From contig NZ_CP107852.1 of NCBI RefSeq assembly GCF_036346875.1, positions 1,860,001 through 1,924,000 of the forward strand: a DNA stretch of 64,000 nucleotides, in the 5' to 3' direction. The notes beneath the pieces are model-generated. The model did no database searches. It was not told the DNA's origin and saw nothing but the letters and a program-made list of their open reading frames with translations. This document shows, piece after piece, positions 33,523-42,640 of this stretch (the first letter of the stretch is position 1; the number at the start of each line of letters is the position of its first letter). A program made the translations under genes and the position numbers. This stretch comes from Nocardia sp. NBC_00508. GTDB lineage: Bacteria; Actinomycetota; Actinomycetes; Mycobacteriales; Mycobacteriaceae.

Positions 33523-34988
33523 GCGTTACCTCCGGGTTGGCTCGGGGTTTGGTTGGTCGGCGCGGGCGTCGGCGAGGTCACGGTCGGGGCTATCGTGGGC
33601 CGCTCGCCGATCACCGCTTCGGTGTGCGGTGTGTCGTCGACGTACATGAGGCGGTCGGGATGCCACGCCACAACCCGGTTGCGTTCATTGCCGCTGCCGC
33701 CCGCGTTGCCCATGCCCGGCGCCATCGGCATGTAGGGCATCATCGGCGTTCCGCCGCGGGCGGCGGTATTGGCGGCCGATGACGCACTGAGCGGTTCGAT
33801 CACCGGCGTACGTGGCATGGACGACGAGCCAGCGCTGGCCGCCGCGGTCAGCGGCAAGGCCGTGGCAGCGACGGTTTCCGTAGTGACGTCCGAGATGCTG
33901 GTGCCGAGGCTGCTCGGCGTCCCGCCGGGGCTGCCGATGCCGAGGCCGCTCGGGATGCCGAGGTCGTCGTAGCCGTACTCCTCGAGGCTGTAATCGTCGG
34001 CCGAATCCGACCGGCCGAGTTCCGCCAACGGCATTCCGGCCGAGGCCATCGCGCTCATCAGAGCGGGCAGCATCGAGCTCAGCGCGCTGCTGTCGCCGCC
34101 ACCGCTGCCATTGCCCTTGCCGTTTCCGTTGCCTTCGCCAGTTCCCTCACCAGCCCCCACTTTGGAGCCGACCTCGGTGGTGTATCCGGTGATCGTCTCC
34201 ATCGAGCGTGCATTCTGCTCGTTGAATTTCGCCAACGCCGCCTGGATGCCGAGCTCGTTCTTGGAGCGCATCGCGGCGAGCAGCTCCTTGCGCGCCGCGA
34301 TGATCTCCTGCGGGGTCGGGTGTTTCGCCTTCGCCGTCCGGAATGCGTCGCTGTAGGTGTCGATTCCGTCGGCGAGAAGCCCGAGGCCCGTGCCGATCTG
34401 GTCGAGCCACCCGCGGCGCTGACCGAGTTCGGTCGCCGCCGCGGCCCCCACCGGCTCCCAGTTCTGCATCACCCGCGCCGCCGAGTCGACGCCCTCCGTC
34501 GCGAGGAGGTGCGGACCACCGGTGAAACTGCGCAACGCGTCCGCGAATCCCTTTGCCGCGCCCGGCCCCGGCCCGGTATGCAACTGCTTCGCGAAGGTCA
34601 ACGGGTCGACCGCGCCGCCGGCAACCGGAAACCGGATCGACGGCGGCCGCCGCTGGCTGACCTCTTGGACCTCGCCGACCGGATTGGCGACGATGTCGCG
34701 ACCGCTGCCGCCGATCGTCTGTGCGCCGCGGTCGTCTTCTTCGGTGTAGTCGACCGCCGCGGCGCCGACGTTGTACGCGGTGCGCTGAATCTCATTGAGC
34801 ACACCGATCATTCCGTTGAGAAGCGATGCTGCCTGCGCGTTGAGCTGCGGCACCGCCTGTGCCGAGATCGGGTCGGCCCCCGCTGGCACGACCCAACCAG
34901 GGGGCAGCGCCGCGCCGGTGTCGCGTGCCATCGCGGCGAGCTTCGCCGCAGTAGCGACGAGTTCCTGCGGATCGACATTCAGCGGCAT
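33519..34988 (-). CDS. EspB-like secreted ESX substrate
   Basis: The 489-residue product has a helical PE/PPE-like N-terminal half (about 1-260), a Gly/Asn linker (GEGTGEGNGNGKGNGSGGG), a Met/Pro/Gly-rich middle and an EspB-type C-terminus, YVDDTPHTEAVIGERP, close to the end of EspB of ESX-1 (TEDRAWTEAVIGNRR). The helical part also contains HPTPQEIIAARKELL, matching an EspB helix. EspB is exported by ESX-1, processed by MycP1 and forms ring oligomers. GGAGAGGAGG precedes the ATG. Its order with EspL-like genes supports the call. A C-terminal cleavage by the local mycosin is possible. Confidence 0.82.
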   Translation of the reverse strand: MPLNVDPQELVATAAKLAAMARDTGAALPPGWVVPAGADPISAQAVPQLNAQAASLLNGMIGVLNEIQRTAYNVGAAAVDYTEEDDRGAQTIGGSGRDIVANPVGEVQEVSQRRPPSIRFPVAGGAVDPLTFAKQLHTGPGPGAAKGFADALRSFTGGPHLLATEGVDSAARVMQNWEPVGAAAATELGQRRGWLDQIGTGLGLLADGIDTYSDAFRTAKAKHPTPQEIIAARKELLAAMRSKNELGIQAALAKFNEQNARSMETITGYTTEVGSKVGAGEGTGEGNGNGKGNGSGGGDSSALSSMLPALMSAMASAGMPLAELGRSDSADDYSLEEYGYDDLGIPSGLGIGSPGGTPSSLGTSISDVTTETVAATALPLTAAASAGSSSMPRTPVIEPLSASSAANTAARGGTPMMPYMPMAPGMGNAGGSGNERNRVVAWHPDRLMYVDDTPHTEAVIGERPTIAPTVTSPTPAPTNQTPSQPGGNA

Positions 34989-35033
34989 CGCAACCTCCTC
35001 TCCTCATCTGCCGCACTTCCTCGGCTCGCGCGA

Positions 35034-36698
35034 TCAGCCCGCGATTGTCGCGGCAACCGGCATTGCCGCGTTCGCGGACTGATCGGCCGTGCCCGGCGTC
35101 GCCGGGGGCGCGCCCCCATCCGCCGGCGCGGTCAACTCGATGCCCTTCGGGTGCGCGAATCCGGCGAACTGACCGAATTTCTCTGCGAAATCGGGCATTT
35201 CCGGTGTCTTCCCGCCGTCGCCGGGCACGAGCATGCTGAAAGGCTTCAGCTCGCCGTTGACGATCACCTCGAGCGTGCCACTATCAGGCGCGCCACCCTC
35301 CTCGGAGCCGAATACCACGACGATCGCGGTGCCCTTGTCCCAGGTGGCGACATCGCCGGTCATCAGCTGGTACGGATCGACACGATCGCCGATCTGCTTC
35401 TGGTCCGACCACTTCGCCGACGTCTTCTCGTACGCCTTCTGGGCGTCGGTGCCGCTCTTGTTGCCGAACGCCGCGTCCAGTGCTTGGGCGACCAGCACGG
35501 ACACTTTCTGCGTGCGGCCGTCGGGGAACGTGTAGATCACGCTGCCGTCCGCACCTGGTGTGCGTCCGGGCACCCCGGCGGGCGGTGTGGAAGACGTTGT
35601 GCCAGAGGGCTGTCCGTGATGCGTCGCCGGAGCCGTCGTGGATTGCTGCACCGAAGCGGGCTGCGCCGTGACCGGCGCGTTGACCGGCGGTGGCGTGACC
35701 GCCGCGACTTCGTCCTCGAAGCGGTCCGGATCCAGGTCCCGGCGTCGGTCGTTCAAGTACTGATCGGCGCGGTCTCGGTTCATCATCTGATCCCACATCC
35801 CCGGCATCATCATGCCCGGGCCCATGCCGCCGTACGGCGAGGTCGCGGCCGCGGGCTGCATAGGGGGGGTGGCCGGCGTCACGCCCGGCGTATTCCCGAG
35901 ATTGTCCAGCCCGCCCGGTGTCTGGCCATTGATGCCAGAATCGTCCAAGCCGCCCGGCGTCAGGCCGTCGGGAACGCTGCCGTCGTCCAGATCGTCCAAG
36001 CCAGGGGGGAAGCCACTGTCGTCCACGTATGGCGGCTCTGCTCCAGGCGGCGGCGCCGGGGACACCGGGGGCACGTAGGGCGGAGTCAGCGCCGGGTTCT
36101 TCTGCGCAGCCTCCAGCGCCGCTAGTCTCTTGTCGAGTTCCTTGGTCAAAGCTGTCTCTTCGTCGACGCCATCCGCATGCTTGTCCTGCTCGGATTTGGC
36201 ATCTGTCATGATTTTCAGCGACTCTTCCATACCGAGCGTGACGTAGGTCATGACATGTTCGTTCATGCTCATGTTGTCGGGCGGCGGAGTCTCCGCCTGT
36301 ACGTTGAGACCCTCGATCAGGTTGCTGACGTAGCCCCGAGCAGTCTCACTGGAAATCTTCGACTTTTCGATCTTGTCCTTGACCTTGACATCCTGCTGTT
36401 GCATGGCGTCGAAGGCGCGCCGGAGGCCGTCGTTGACCGTGACATAGGACTCGAACATGCCCGACCTGACTTTGTGGTTTGTGTAATCCACCTGCGGCAC
36501 CGTACCGTATTCCGGCACCGGCTGTTTGGAGTCCTTACCGAACGCGTCCCAGTCCAATTCCAGAGTTGTAAGCAGACTTTTTGTGTCAGTGTCGTCTATT
36601 TCCAACCAGTCATGAATTTTTGTGGAGAGCGTGAGCTGCTTCGGCCACTTTTCGGAATATACGTCGGGAACATACAAACGCGGCATTTCGTCCGTCAT
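35034..36698 (-). CDS. Esp-type secretion-associated protein, unknown function
   Basis: The 554-residue product has an N-terminal helical domain of about 195 residues (starting MTDEMPRLYVPDVYSEKWPK), a Pro/Gly/Asp-rich middle with repeated PGGLDD units and a Met/Gly-rich patch (GGMGPGMMMPGMWDQMM), and a C-terminal domain from about 395 reading GSVIYTFPDGRTQKVSVLVA to the Pro-rich end. I recall the C-terminal region from hypothetical proteins of mycobacterial ESX regions. It starts with an ATGA overlap behind the glycine-zipper gene and is followed 45 bp later by the EspB-like gene. It may be an EspA/EspE-like co-substrate. Confidence 0.7.
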   Translation of the reverse strand: MTDEMPRLYVPDVYSEKWPKQLTLSTKIHDWLEIDDTDTKSLLTTLELDWDAFGKDSKQPVPEYGTVPQVDYTNHKVRSGMFESYVTVNDGLRRAFDAMQQQDVKVKDKIEKSKISSETARGYVSNLIEGLNVQAETPPPDNMSMNEHVMTYVTLGMEESLKIMTDAKSEQDKHADGVDEETALTKELDKRLAALEAAQKNPALTPPYVPPVSPAPPPGAEPPYVDDSGFPPGLDDLDDGSVPDGLTPGGLDDSGINGQTPGGLDNLGNTPGVTPATPPMQPAAATSPYGGMGPGMMMPGMWDQMMNRDRADQYLNDRRRDLDPDRFEDEVAAVTPPPVNAPVTAQPASVQQSTTAPATHHGQPSGTTSSTPPAGVPGRTPGADGSVIYTFPDGRTQKVSVLVAQALDAAFGNKSGTDAQKAYEKTSAKWSDQKQIGDRVDPYQLMTGDVATWDKGTAIVVVFGSEEGGAPDSGTLEVIVNGELKPFSMLVPGDGGKTPEMPDFAEKFGQFAGFAHPKGIELTAPADGGAPPATPGTADQSANAAMPVAATIAG

Positions 36699-37246
36699 GG
36701 AGACACCAGCGCGGGCGGAGTAGTAGCACCCCTGAATTTCTCACCCGCCGGGCGCACCGGGAGCTTTGCGGGCATCCCCGACCCCGGCGCCTGCGGCGTC
36801 CCGCCATACGTGAGGCTCGTAATTCCGGCACCCGTCGCGGAGCCCATCAGCCAGCCTCTGGCTGAATTGCCCGACCACCGGCCTGCCCCATTCCTCGCGC
36901 CACGAGCGACACCCGGCCGCAACGCGCCCGCGAGCGCCCGCGCCGCTGGTCTCGTCATCGTCCGCCCGAACAGCGTCGGTGCGGATGCGAAAAGACCTCT
37001 CGCCGCTCCGCCGCCCGCTCCTCCCAGCAATGCACCGAGGCCGCCGGTCAGCAGAGCCGATTTCCCTGCTTCGTCCCAGCTGCCGCCCTCCGCGAACTTC
37101 GTGAAGAGCCCTTCGGCCAGCCCTGAGCCGAGCGCAGCGCCTGCCGCCGTACCGAGCCCCGGGGCAACCAAGGATCCAACCGCGCCACCGACAATGGTGC
37201 CCGCGGTGGTGGCCGCGAAGTTGAGAACTCCACCCCAGAATCCCAT
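36695..37246 (-). CDS. glycine-zipper hydrophobic protein
   Basis: The 183-residue product is rich in Gly and Ala with GxxxG-type runs (IVGGAVGSLVAPGLGTAAGA, GGLGALLGGAGGGAARG), the type of sequence that inserts into membranes or packs as helix bundles. I use the ATG at 37246 (MGFWGGVLNF) with AGGTAGG upstream rather than an earlier start. It is the first gene of the Esp-type unit and overlaps the next ATG (ATGA). Such hydrophobic modules occur in pore-forming or pretoxin segments of secreted proteins. No named family is certain. Confidence 0.65.
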   Translation of the reverse strand: MGFWGGVLNFAATTAGTIVGGAVGSLVAPGLGTAAGAALGSGLAEGLFTKFAEGGSWDEAGKSALLTGGLGALLGGAGGGAARGLFASAPTLFGRTMTRPAARALAGALRPGVARGARNGAGRWSGNSARGWLMGSATGAGITSLTYGGTPQAPGSGMPAKLPVRPAGEKFRGATTPPALVSP

Positions 37247-37437
37247 GAGATCACCTACCTGATGTCGAGCGTGAGCGCTTGATGCAAGGACCGGCACCCC
37301 CGGTCAAGGCCAGGGAGGGTTTGTGCATCACCATGGCCAGGTCCGCCTCTCGATCAACGCCTCATCATCGACCGGAGCAGCGCGAGGAGCGACCGACCAT
37401 GAGTGAGACCTACTTTCGACGTGTTCATTGTCGAGGA

Positions 37438-37453
37438 TTCCCACCTGCGGGAA
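37438..37453. promoter_or_regulatory. TTCCCA-N4-TGGGAA operator-like palindrome in the 37.3-37.65 kb divergent region
   Basis: TTCCCA-CCTG-CGGGAA. It lies 51 bp before a 17-codon ORF (37504-37557) and 201 bp before the CHAP gene on the plus strand, and 192 bp before the minus-strand glycine-zipper gene. The spacing fits a plus-strand transcript with a leader. Confidence 0.55.
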
Positions 37454-37503
37454 GTAGCGTCCTGGCCGGACCGGCCAGGATGATCGTCCAAGACTTACAC
37501 TGA

Positions 37504-37653
37504 CATGCGCGAATTGCCCCGGCCGCCAGACCGTTTCCCGCCGACGGTGACCGAGTAGGAGGAAGTATCGGATGAACCTCCGTCGCCTGCTGCTCGAACG
37601 TGCCGCCACAGGCCGTCTCCACCGCCGATCGTGCCGACAAGCCTGGATGTGTC
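37504..37653 (+). other. leader region of the CHAP gene with two possible short ORFs
   Basis: A 17-codon ORF (37504-37557, MRELPRPPDRFPPTVTE) is followed by AGGAGGAAG and a 31-codon ORF starting at 37572 (MNLRRLLLERAATG) that runs into the CHAP start. Good ribosome sites suggest translation or a decayed gene. Neither resembles a known protein. Confidence 0.3.
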
Positions 37654-39234
37654 ATGACTACCGCTGAAGTCTGGCCCGCGGGCGTCGAGGTAGAGGCGAA
37701 AGAGCCGGAAACGGCTGAGGATCAGCAGCCCAGGCCCGCGACTCCATGGTCGAACCGGCCCGCACCGCGACGTGCGGGACCGGGTACGAGTGCTCCAGGG
37801 CAGCCGGATGCCTCCCCCGCGCCGGGCCAGCCGGGGCCTCCCGCACCTAATCAGTCGAATGGCGCTGGTCAGCCGAATGGTGCACCTGGTCCTGGGCAGT
37901 CGAATGGTGGTGGGCAGCCGGACCAGCCGGGGCAGTCTGGGGCGCAGGGTGTTCCGGGTTCTGCTGGGCAGCATGGAAGCCCGGGTCCGTCGGGTGTGCC
38001 TGGTCCCGGTCAGCCGGGTCAGCCGGTGCCGGGTGAGGTGGGGCCGGTGGTGCCGGGTGGTGTGGTGGCTCCGCCGGTGGGGCCTGTGCCGTCGGGTGGG
38101 GATGGGGGTGAGTCTGCGCCGCCGTTGGTGGATGGGGATTTGGTGGGGGATTTGTTGCCGGTGGCGGCGATGGCGGCGCCGTTGGCGTTGGGGATGTTGC
38201 CGATGATTGCGTCGGCGTTGGCGGGGTTGGGTAGTGGCGGTGGTGGGGGTGGTGGGTCTGCTGCGGCGCCGGTGGCGGCGGATGGTGGTGGTGGTGGTGT
38301 GGCTGGTGGGGGGATGTCGCCGGAGGCGGAGCGGGCGTTGCGGGTGTTGAAGGCGTTGGAGGCGGTTTATGGTGGGGGTGATCCGTCGGATCCGCGGGTG
38401 CGTGAGTTGCAGCAGCAGTTGGGTGTTTCGCCGGGTGGTCGGGGTGCGGGGGCGGGGTCGATTCGGGCGACGCGGTTGTTTCAGCGGACGGCGGCGAAGG
38501 CGTTCAATAATTTGGATAATCAGTTGGTGTCGTATGTGCGGGGGTTGGCGGGGTCGAACAAGGTTGATAAGAAGGCTGTTGTCGGTTTGGTGCGTGAGGT
38601 GAATGTTGCGTTGGCGGAGTTGGGGCCGCAGGCGTATACGAAGGCGGGGCAGCGGAAGGTTCATCAGATTTTGACTGCGGCGTTGCAGAAGGCGCAGTCG
38701 ATTGTGTCGGGTGGTTCGGCGAAGTCGGCGGATACCGCGGCGGCGATCAATCGGTTGACCAAGCAGTATCTGTACAACATCGCAGGCAAAAACTACCGAC
38801 CCGGCGGCAACCGTAATACGGCCGGAGCGTCCTCGGCCACGCAGCGGGCGATCCAGATCGCCGCCGGTGAACTCGGCGTCAGCGAGTACGCCCAGAATCG
38901 CGTGAACCGGCCGTACAACATCAACGACGCGTGGTGCGCCTCCTTCGCCACCTGGGCCTGGAGCCAAGCCGGCATCAACGTTCCCTGGTCCAACAAGAAT
39001 CATGTGCGGAGCATCTGGTCCGATGCGCAGCGTATGCGTCTTGCCGACAGCTCATACAACGCCCGGGCCGGCGATCTCGTCATCCTCAACGGCGGCGAAC
39101 ACATCGGCATGGTGGTGGCGCGCACCGGCAATACCATCACCACCATCGAAGGCAATTCCAGCGATGCGGTGCGCCAGCGGACCTACTACCTCGGCACCAG
39201 CGGCATGGTCGGCGTCGTCCACCCACCCAGCTGA
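37654..39234 (+). CDS. CHAP-domain cell-wall hydrolase with shared helical module
   Basis: The 526-residue product has a Pro/Gly-rich N-terminus without a Sec signal, a hydrophobic patch (LLPVAAMAAPLALGMLPMIA), a helical module (about 205-385) and a C-terminal CHAP amidase/endopeptidase domain with Cys near 428 in DAWCASFATWAW and His near 482 in GGEHIGMVV. The proline and helical modules are almost identical to those of the lysozyme-type protein at 44346-45905. CHAP enzymes cut peptidoglycan peptides. I start at MTTAEVWPAG because its context matches the paralogue's start. It may loosen the wall for the adjacent type IV channel. Confidence 0.8.
   Translation: MTTAEVWPAGVEVEAKEPETAEDQQPRPATPWSNRPAPRRAGPGTSAPGQPDASPAPGQPGPPAPNQSNGAGQPNGAPGPGQSNGGGQPDQPGQSGAQGVPGSAGQHGSPGPSGVPGPGQPGQPVPGEVGPVVPGGVVAPPVGPVPSGGDGGESAPPLVDGDLVGDLLPVAAMAAPLALGMLPMIASALAGLGSGGGGGGGSAAAPVAADGGGGGVAGGGMSPEAERALRVLKALEAVYGGGDPSDPRVRELQQQLGVSPGGRGAGAGSIRATRLFQRTAAKAFNNLDNQLVSYVRGLAGSNKVDKKAVVGLVREVNVALAELGPQAYTKAGQRKVHQILTAALQKAQSIVSGGSAKSADTAAAINRLTKQYLYNIAGKNYRPGGNRNTAGASSATQRAIQIAAGELGVSEYAQNRVNRPYNINDAWCASFATWAWSQAGINVPWSNKNHVRSIWSDAQRMRLADSSYNARAGDLVILNGGEHIGMVVARTGNTITTIEGNSSDAVRQRTYYLGTSGMVGVVHPPS
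37868..38802 (+). repeat. left arm of a near-perfect 0.93-kb inverted repeat
   Basis: The segment matches 44812-45752 in inverted orientation, identical over every stretch I compared except for a few substitutions and two small in-frame indels near the 5' end. It encodes the proline/glycine and helical modules. Third codon positions are strongly G/T-rich (TTG, GGT, GTG), unlike the C-rich codons of the flanking parts of the same gene. Confidence 0.92.
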
Positions 39235-39303
39235 CCCACCGCCCGGCTTTCGCTGGACCTGACCCGCATCACCCCGCGGCCCGATCGGCGGATGGAATCC
39301 AGA

Positions 39304-40188
39304 TCAGATACCTCGCGCACGATGATCTTCATACACGGCGAACTCCTCCAGTAACTGTTCATCCGGAGTCAGATCCGAGTGCCGGTCGGGCCCCAGCTGA
39401 CGTTTGACCGCGAACGCCAACGCTTGAGCGACCGAGCTGAGTGCGGTCAGCGAAGGCAGTTCCGCCACGCTGTCGGTCTCGGCGTAGAACGTCACATCCG
39501 CGATGCGGGCCAGCGGCGAGGACGGCCCATCGGTGAGCGCGATGGTCGTGGCGCCGCGGCGGCGCGCCCATTCCACGGCGTGCACGGTGTCGCGCGCGTA
39601 TCGGTGGATCGAAATCGCCACGAGCGTGTCCCCGGACTGGATCCCGCGCAGCTCGTCGACGAGCAGCCCGGCGGCCGCCCTGATCTGTCTGACCCCGGGC
39701 CGGATCGCCCGCAGCAGATAGGTGACCTGGTAGGCCACCGCCAGGGAGACCCGCAGTCCGACGACATGCACCGTCTCGGCCGACGCCACGGCGTGCACCG
39801 CGCGGTCCCAGTCGTCGCGGTCGATCCGGTCGAAGGCGCGCGCCATATTGGCCGCGTCGCGGTTCAGCACGGCGGAGAGAAATTGCTCTCGCGAGGTCGG
39901 CTCGACGGCGCGCTCGCGCAACAGATTCGCCTCGGCGGCGAGCTGTGTCCGACAGAGCTTGACCAGATCCGGGTATCCCGACAGACCGAGCATGGTCGCG
40001 AAACGCACCAGCGACGAGCGATGGACACCGGCCAGTTCCGCGCTCTCGCCGATGCTGCGAAACGCGGTGCCGTCCGGATCGTCGAGCACCAGTCGGGCGA
40101 TCCGCTGCTGACCGTCGGCGAACTCGGGTAATCGATGCTGCAAAATCGCACGCAACTCGCGATATGTCTGGGGTGCCTCGCCTGCCAC
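39304..40188 (-). CDS. MurR/RpiR-family transcriptional regulator with SIS domain
   Basis: The 294-residue product has an N-terminal RpiR helix-turn-helix (FRSIGESAELAGVHRSSLVR, FATMLGLSGYPDLVKLCRTQ) and a C-terminal SIS sugar-phosphate-binding domain (VHVVGLRVSLAVAYQVTYLL, DTLVAISIHRYARDTVHAVE). These regulators often sense phosphosugars or muropeptides. Lying convergent to the CHAP hydrolase and among wall hydrolases, it may link cell-wall metabolites to this module, but no direct target is shown. The rest of its neighbourhood has no sugar-catabolic genes. Confidence 0.88.
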   Translation of the reverse strand: MAGEAPQTYRELRAILQHRLPEFADGQQRIARLVLDDPDGTAFRSIGESAELAGVHRSSLVRFATMLGLSGYPDLVKLCRTQLAAEANLLRERAVEPTSREQFLSAVLNRDAANMARAFDRIDRDDWDRAVHAVASAETVHVVGLRVSLAVAYQVTYLLRAIRPGVRQIRAAAGLLVDELRGIQSGDTLVAISIHRYARDTVHAVEWARRRGATTIALTDGPSSPLARIADVTFYAETDSVAELPSLTALSSVAQALAFAVKRQLGPDRHSDLTPDEQLLEEFAVYEDHRARGI

Positions 40189-40306
40189 GGGTGCCCTATC
40201 CGATGACCGCGGAGGCCGACTGCCGATCCATTCGTTCGATATTGCCCGTGATGGCGGCTCTCACACCACCGATCGGCGAATATTGTCAGCCTGCCCACAC
40301 GCTCGC

Positions 40307-42622
40307 CTACGAAGACCACGGGTTGAGCCCGCCGTTCGGATCGAAGTTGTTGAAGTTGGCCAGTCGCCGGTTGGACCGCTGCAACGCCTGCAAAAGTACC
40401 GGGTCGTTCTGGTTGTTGTAGTAGGCAGTAGCCGCACCTTGGTGCTCCAACGCCAATCGTCGCCCGATGTGCTGGCGGACATCGCGCCCGGCGGAGGCCC
40501 ATTGAGCAGGAGTGATAGTCCTGAGCTGCTGCTCGTCGTCCACCACGCCCATAACCCGCCGCACGAATTGGTGATTGTTGGATACCGCGTTCATCGGCGC
40601 GGTGGAGTGCCGCACGAGGTTGTCCGCCGCGACCACAGCCTGCGCCGCAAATGCCGGCAGCGCGCGGCCGACGTTCTGATGGTTCTCCACCGCATACCCC
40701 GCGGCAAGCGCCTTCTGCAACGGCGCGGAGCCGAGCGGATTGAAGTCCTTCATGCTGGCCTTCTGAACCGCCACCGCGCGCTGAGCATCGATCACCTGCT
40801 CATGGGTCGCACCCATTGCCCGCAGAGTGGGAGCAAGCATCGAGTCCGGGACCTTGCTGTCGCCCAGGCCATCGAGAACATTCCCCACACCCAGAGCGGC
40901 CCTTATTCCACCAGGGATTCCAGTCAACCGGCCAGCAGCCTTGAGCCGCCAGTTCTCCCGGCCGGAATGGTTGTACTCGTGCAATTGCCGCAGCATCGGA
41001 GACACGGCGATGTTGTTGAGATCCATCCGCTTCTTACGGCGCGACAACGGGTTCAACGGGCTCATCGTTGCTCCGAGGGCCCACGCGGTCACCGGCGATG
41101 CATTGATCGTGTTCAGCGCGGACATCCCCGCCACCAGCCCGCCGCGCAGCGAGCTCGCTGCCTGCGCCCCGCCCATGCCGAGCGCGGGTCCACCACCACC
41201 ACCGCCACCTCCACCGCCGGCGCGCGGAGGCCCTTGGATCGCCGACGCGAACCGGTTCGCCATCCAGTTGTTACCGCTGCTGAGGCTCAGATTGAGCCTG
41301 CGCAACTGGGAGATCGCGATGACCTCGACCGCTCCCGCGATGATGATCACCGCCATGACCTGCCCGTGAGCCTGTTGGAAAAGATTGCCCAGGAACAGCA
41401 CATAGACGCCGAGGAAGATGGTGAACGCCGCCATTCGCGCCGCCGCGATGAACCCGTCGACGATATTGCGCACCAAGAACGTCTGCGTCGGCCCGTAGAC
41501 GAAACCGCCAGCGGCGAATCCGAAGATCGTCATGAAGCAGTGGTAGATCGCGTCCATGGCCGTCTTGATGACTTTGACGCCCAGGAACACCGCGAACACC
41601 AGCAGAATTCCGCCGCAAAGCAGCAGCAGCAGGCCGGTACCGACCTGGCCCATGGTCGGATCGCTGGCCTTGGCGTGCGCGGCCGCGTCGCCGCATACCT
41701 TCATGCCGTTCTTCACGCGATCGTCGTCGCCTGCGCGCATCCCCGCGGTCCACGCGGCGCGGCAGGAAGGATTCTCGTCCACCACGTGCCCGAAGTTCCA
41801 GACCTGCACCGGACGCCGTGCGAAATTGTCGGCGAGATTTTCCTGCATCGTCGCGAGCAGCTGCGATGGATTCGGGCTCGAATTCCCGTTCAACCCCGCG
41901 GCTACCGAGAGACCCAAATCCCGGCCCTGGGCCAGCAATCCGTGTGAGGACAGCACCTCCGACAGCGGATCTGCCAGGAACACCGGTCCGAGGATCCCCA
42001 CTCCCACCATCGTCACGACCTGCATGGCGGCCTTCGCGTGATACCCGCGCACGATGAACCACGCTACGAAGAACGCGCCGATCGCCGCCGCGGTCACCAG
42101 CATGATCGGCGTCGCGATCTGACCGGTCAGCGCATCCGCGACGCCGCGCAGCGCCGCGGCGAACCAATCCATCCAGCGGAAGCTCAACGCGTAGCCGATG
42201 AGCCAGATCGCCGACGTCACAATGGCCATGTAACCGATGAACTCCAGGCCGAGGATCGCCCAGAGGATGGTGGCGCCAGGGTTGAGCGGACCGCCCCGGT
42301 CGGTGGCGAAGGTGTAGCTGGACAACGGAACTCCGGAGGAGTCACGGATGTTCATCCAGCTGAGGCCGTCGATTTCGGATGTTCCGGCCGAGGCCGCCTG
42401 GTACTGCGCGGTCGCCACCGCACCGAGCAGGCCGGGAAAGACGAAGAGCACGAAGACGATCAGGAGAAGCCAGCCGATCCTGCGCCGCCACAACCGATCG
42501 CCGAACCGAACTCGCACCCGCGATAGCGCGGTATCCGGACAGGGGCTCTCCGAATCGTCCGATCCCCGTTCCAGCCGAGACGGCCGACTCTGTGGGGAAC
42601 GTGCAACCATGAACTCCAGCAT
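40307..42622 (-). CDS. TrbL/VirB6-like type IV secretion membrane protein (second copy)
   Basis: This polytopic protein of about 770 residues starts MLEFMVARSPQSRPSRLERG (ATG at 42622). It has a first membrane helix at about 50-70, several more between 130 and 450 (AAAIGAFFVAWFIVRGYHAK, VYGPTQTFLVRNIVDGFIAA) and a soluble C-terminal half after a Gly-rich hinge. It is a clear paralogue of the 814-residue TrbL-like protein at 46876-49320, sharing for example AAAIGAFFVAWFIVRG and YGPTQTF. TrbL/VirB6 forms the inner-membrane channel of conjugative machines. It follows the SLT gene by about 200 bp. An RNA hairpin overlaps its ribosome site. Confidence 0.82.
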   Translation of the reverse strand: MLEFMVARSPQSRPSRLERGSDDSESPCPDTALSRVRVRFGDRLWRRRIGWLLLIVFVLFVFPGLLGAVATAQYQAASAGTSEIDGLSWMNIRDSSGVPLSSYTFATDRGGPLNPGATILWAILGLEFIGYMAIVTSAIWLIGYALSFRWMDWFAAALRGVADALTGQIATPIMLVTAAAIGAFFVAWFIVRGYHAKAAMQVVTMVGVGILGPVFLADPLSEVLSSHGLLAQGRDLGLSVAAGLNGNSSPNPSQLLATMQENLADNFARRPVQVWNFGHVVDENPSCRAAWTAGMRAGDDDRVKNGMKVCGDAAAHAKASDPTMGQVGTGLLLLLCGGILLVFAVFLGVKVIKTAMDAIYHCFMTIFGFAAGGFVYGPTQTFLVRNIVDGFIAAARMAAFTIFLGVYVLFLGNLFQQAHGQVMAVIIIAGAVEVIAISQLRRLNLSLSSGNNWMANRFASAIQGPPRAGGGGGGGGGGPALGMGGAQAASSLRGGLVAGMSALNTINASPVTAWALGATMSPLNPLSRRKKRMDLNNIAVSPMLRQLHEYNHSGRENWRLKAAGRLTGIPGGIRAALGVGNVLDGLGDSKVPDSMLAPTLRAMGATHEQVIDAQRAVAVQKASMKDFNPLGSAPLQKALAAGYAVENHQNVGRALPAFAAQAVVAADNLVRHSTAPMNAVSNNHQFVRRVMGVVDDEQQLRTITPAQWASAGRDVRQHIGRRLALEHQGAATAYYNNQNDPVLLQALQRSNRRLANFNNFDPNGGLNPWSS

Positions 42623-42624
42623 GA

Positions 42625-42640
42625 CGCAACTTCTGTTGCG
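42625..42640 (-). promoter_or_regulatory. hairpin at the ribosome-binding site of the second trbL-like gene
   Basis: On the minus strand CGCAAC-AGAA-GTTGCG ends 2 bases before the ATG at 42622 and includes the AGAAG that would pair with the ribosome. The heptamer ACGCAAC (plus strand) recurs at 42654 and 42742 in the same intergenic region, so this may be a protein-binding or translational control site. Confidence 0.35.

Noticed and set aside
37495..39003. A 500-codon Arg/His/Thr-rich open frame antisense to the CHAP gene (and a similar one at 44949-46010)
   Set aside because: Its sequence is the complement of the repetitive module and is dominated by Arg-His-Pro-Thr runs; the sense frames have recognisable catalytic domains.
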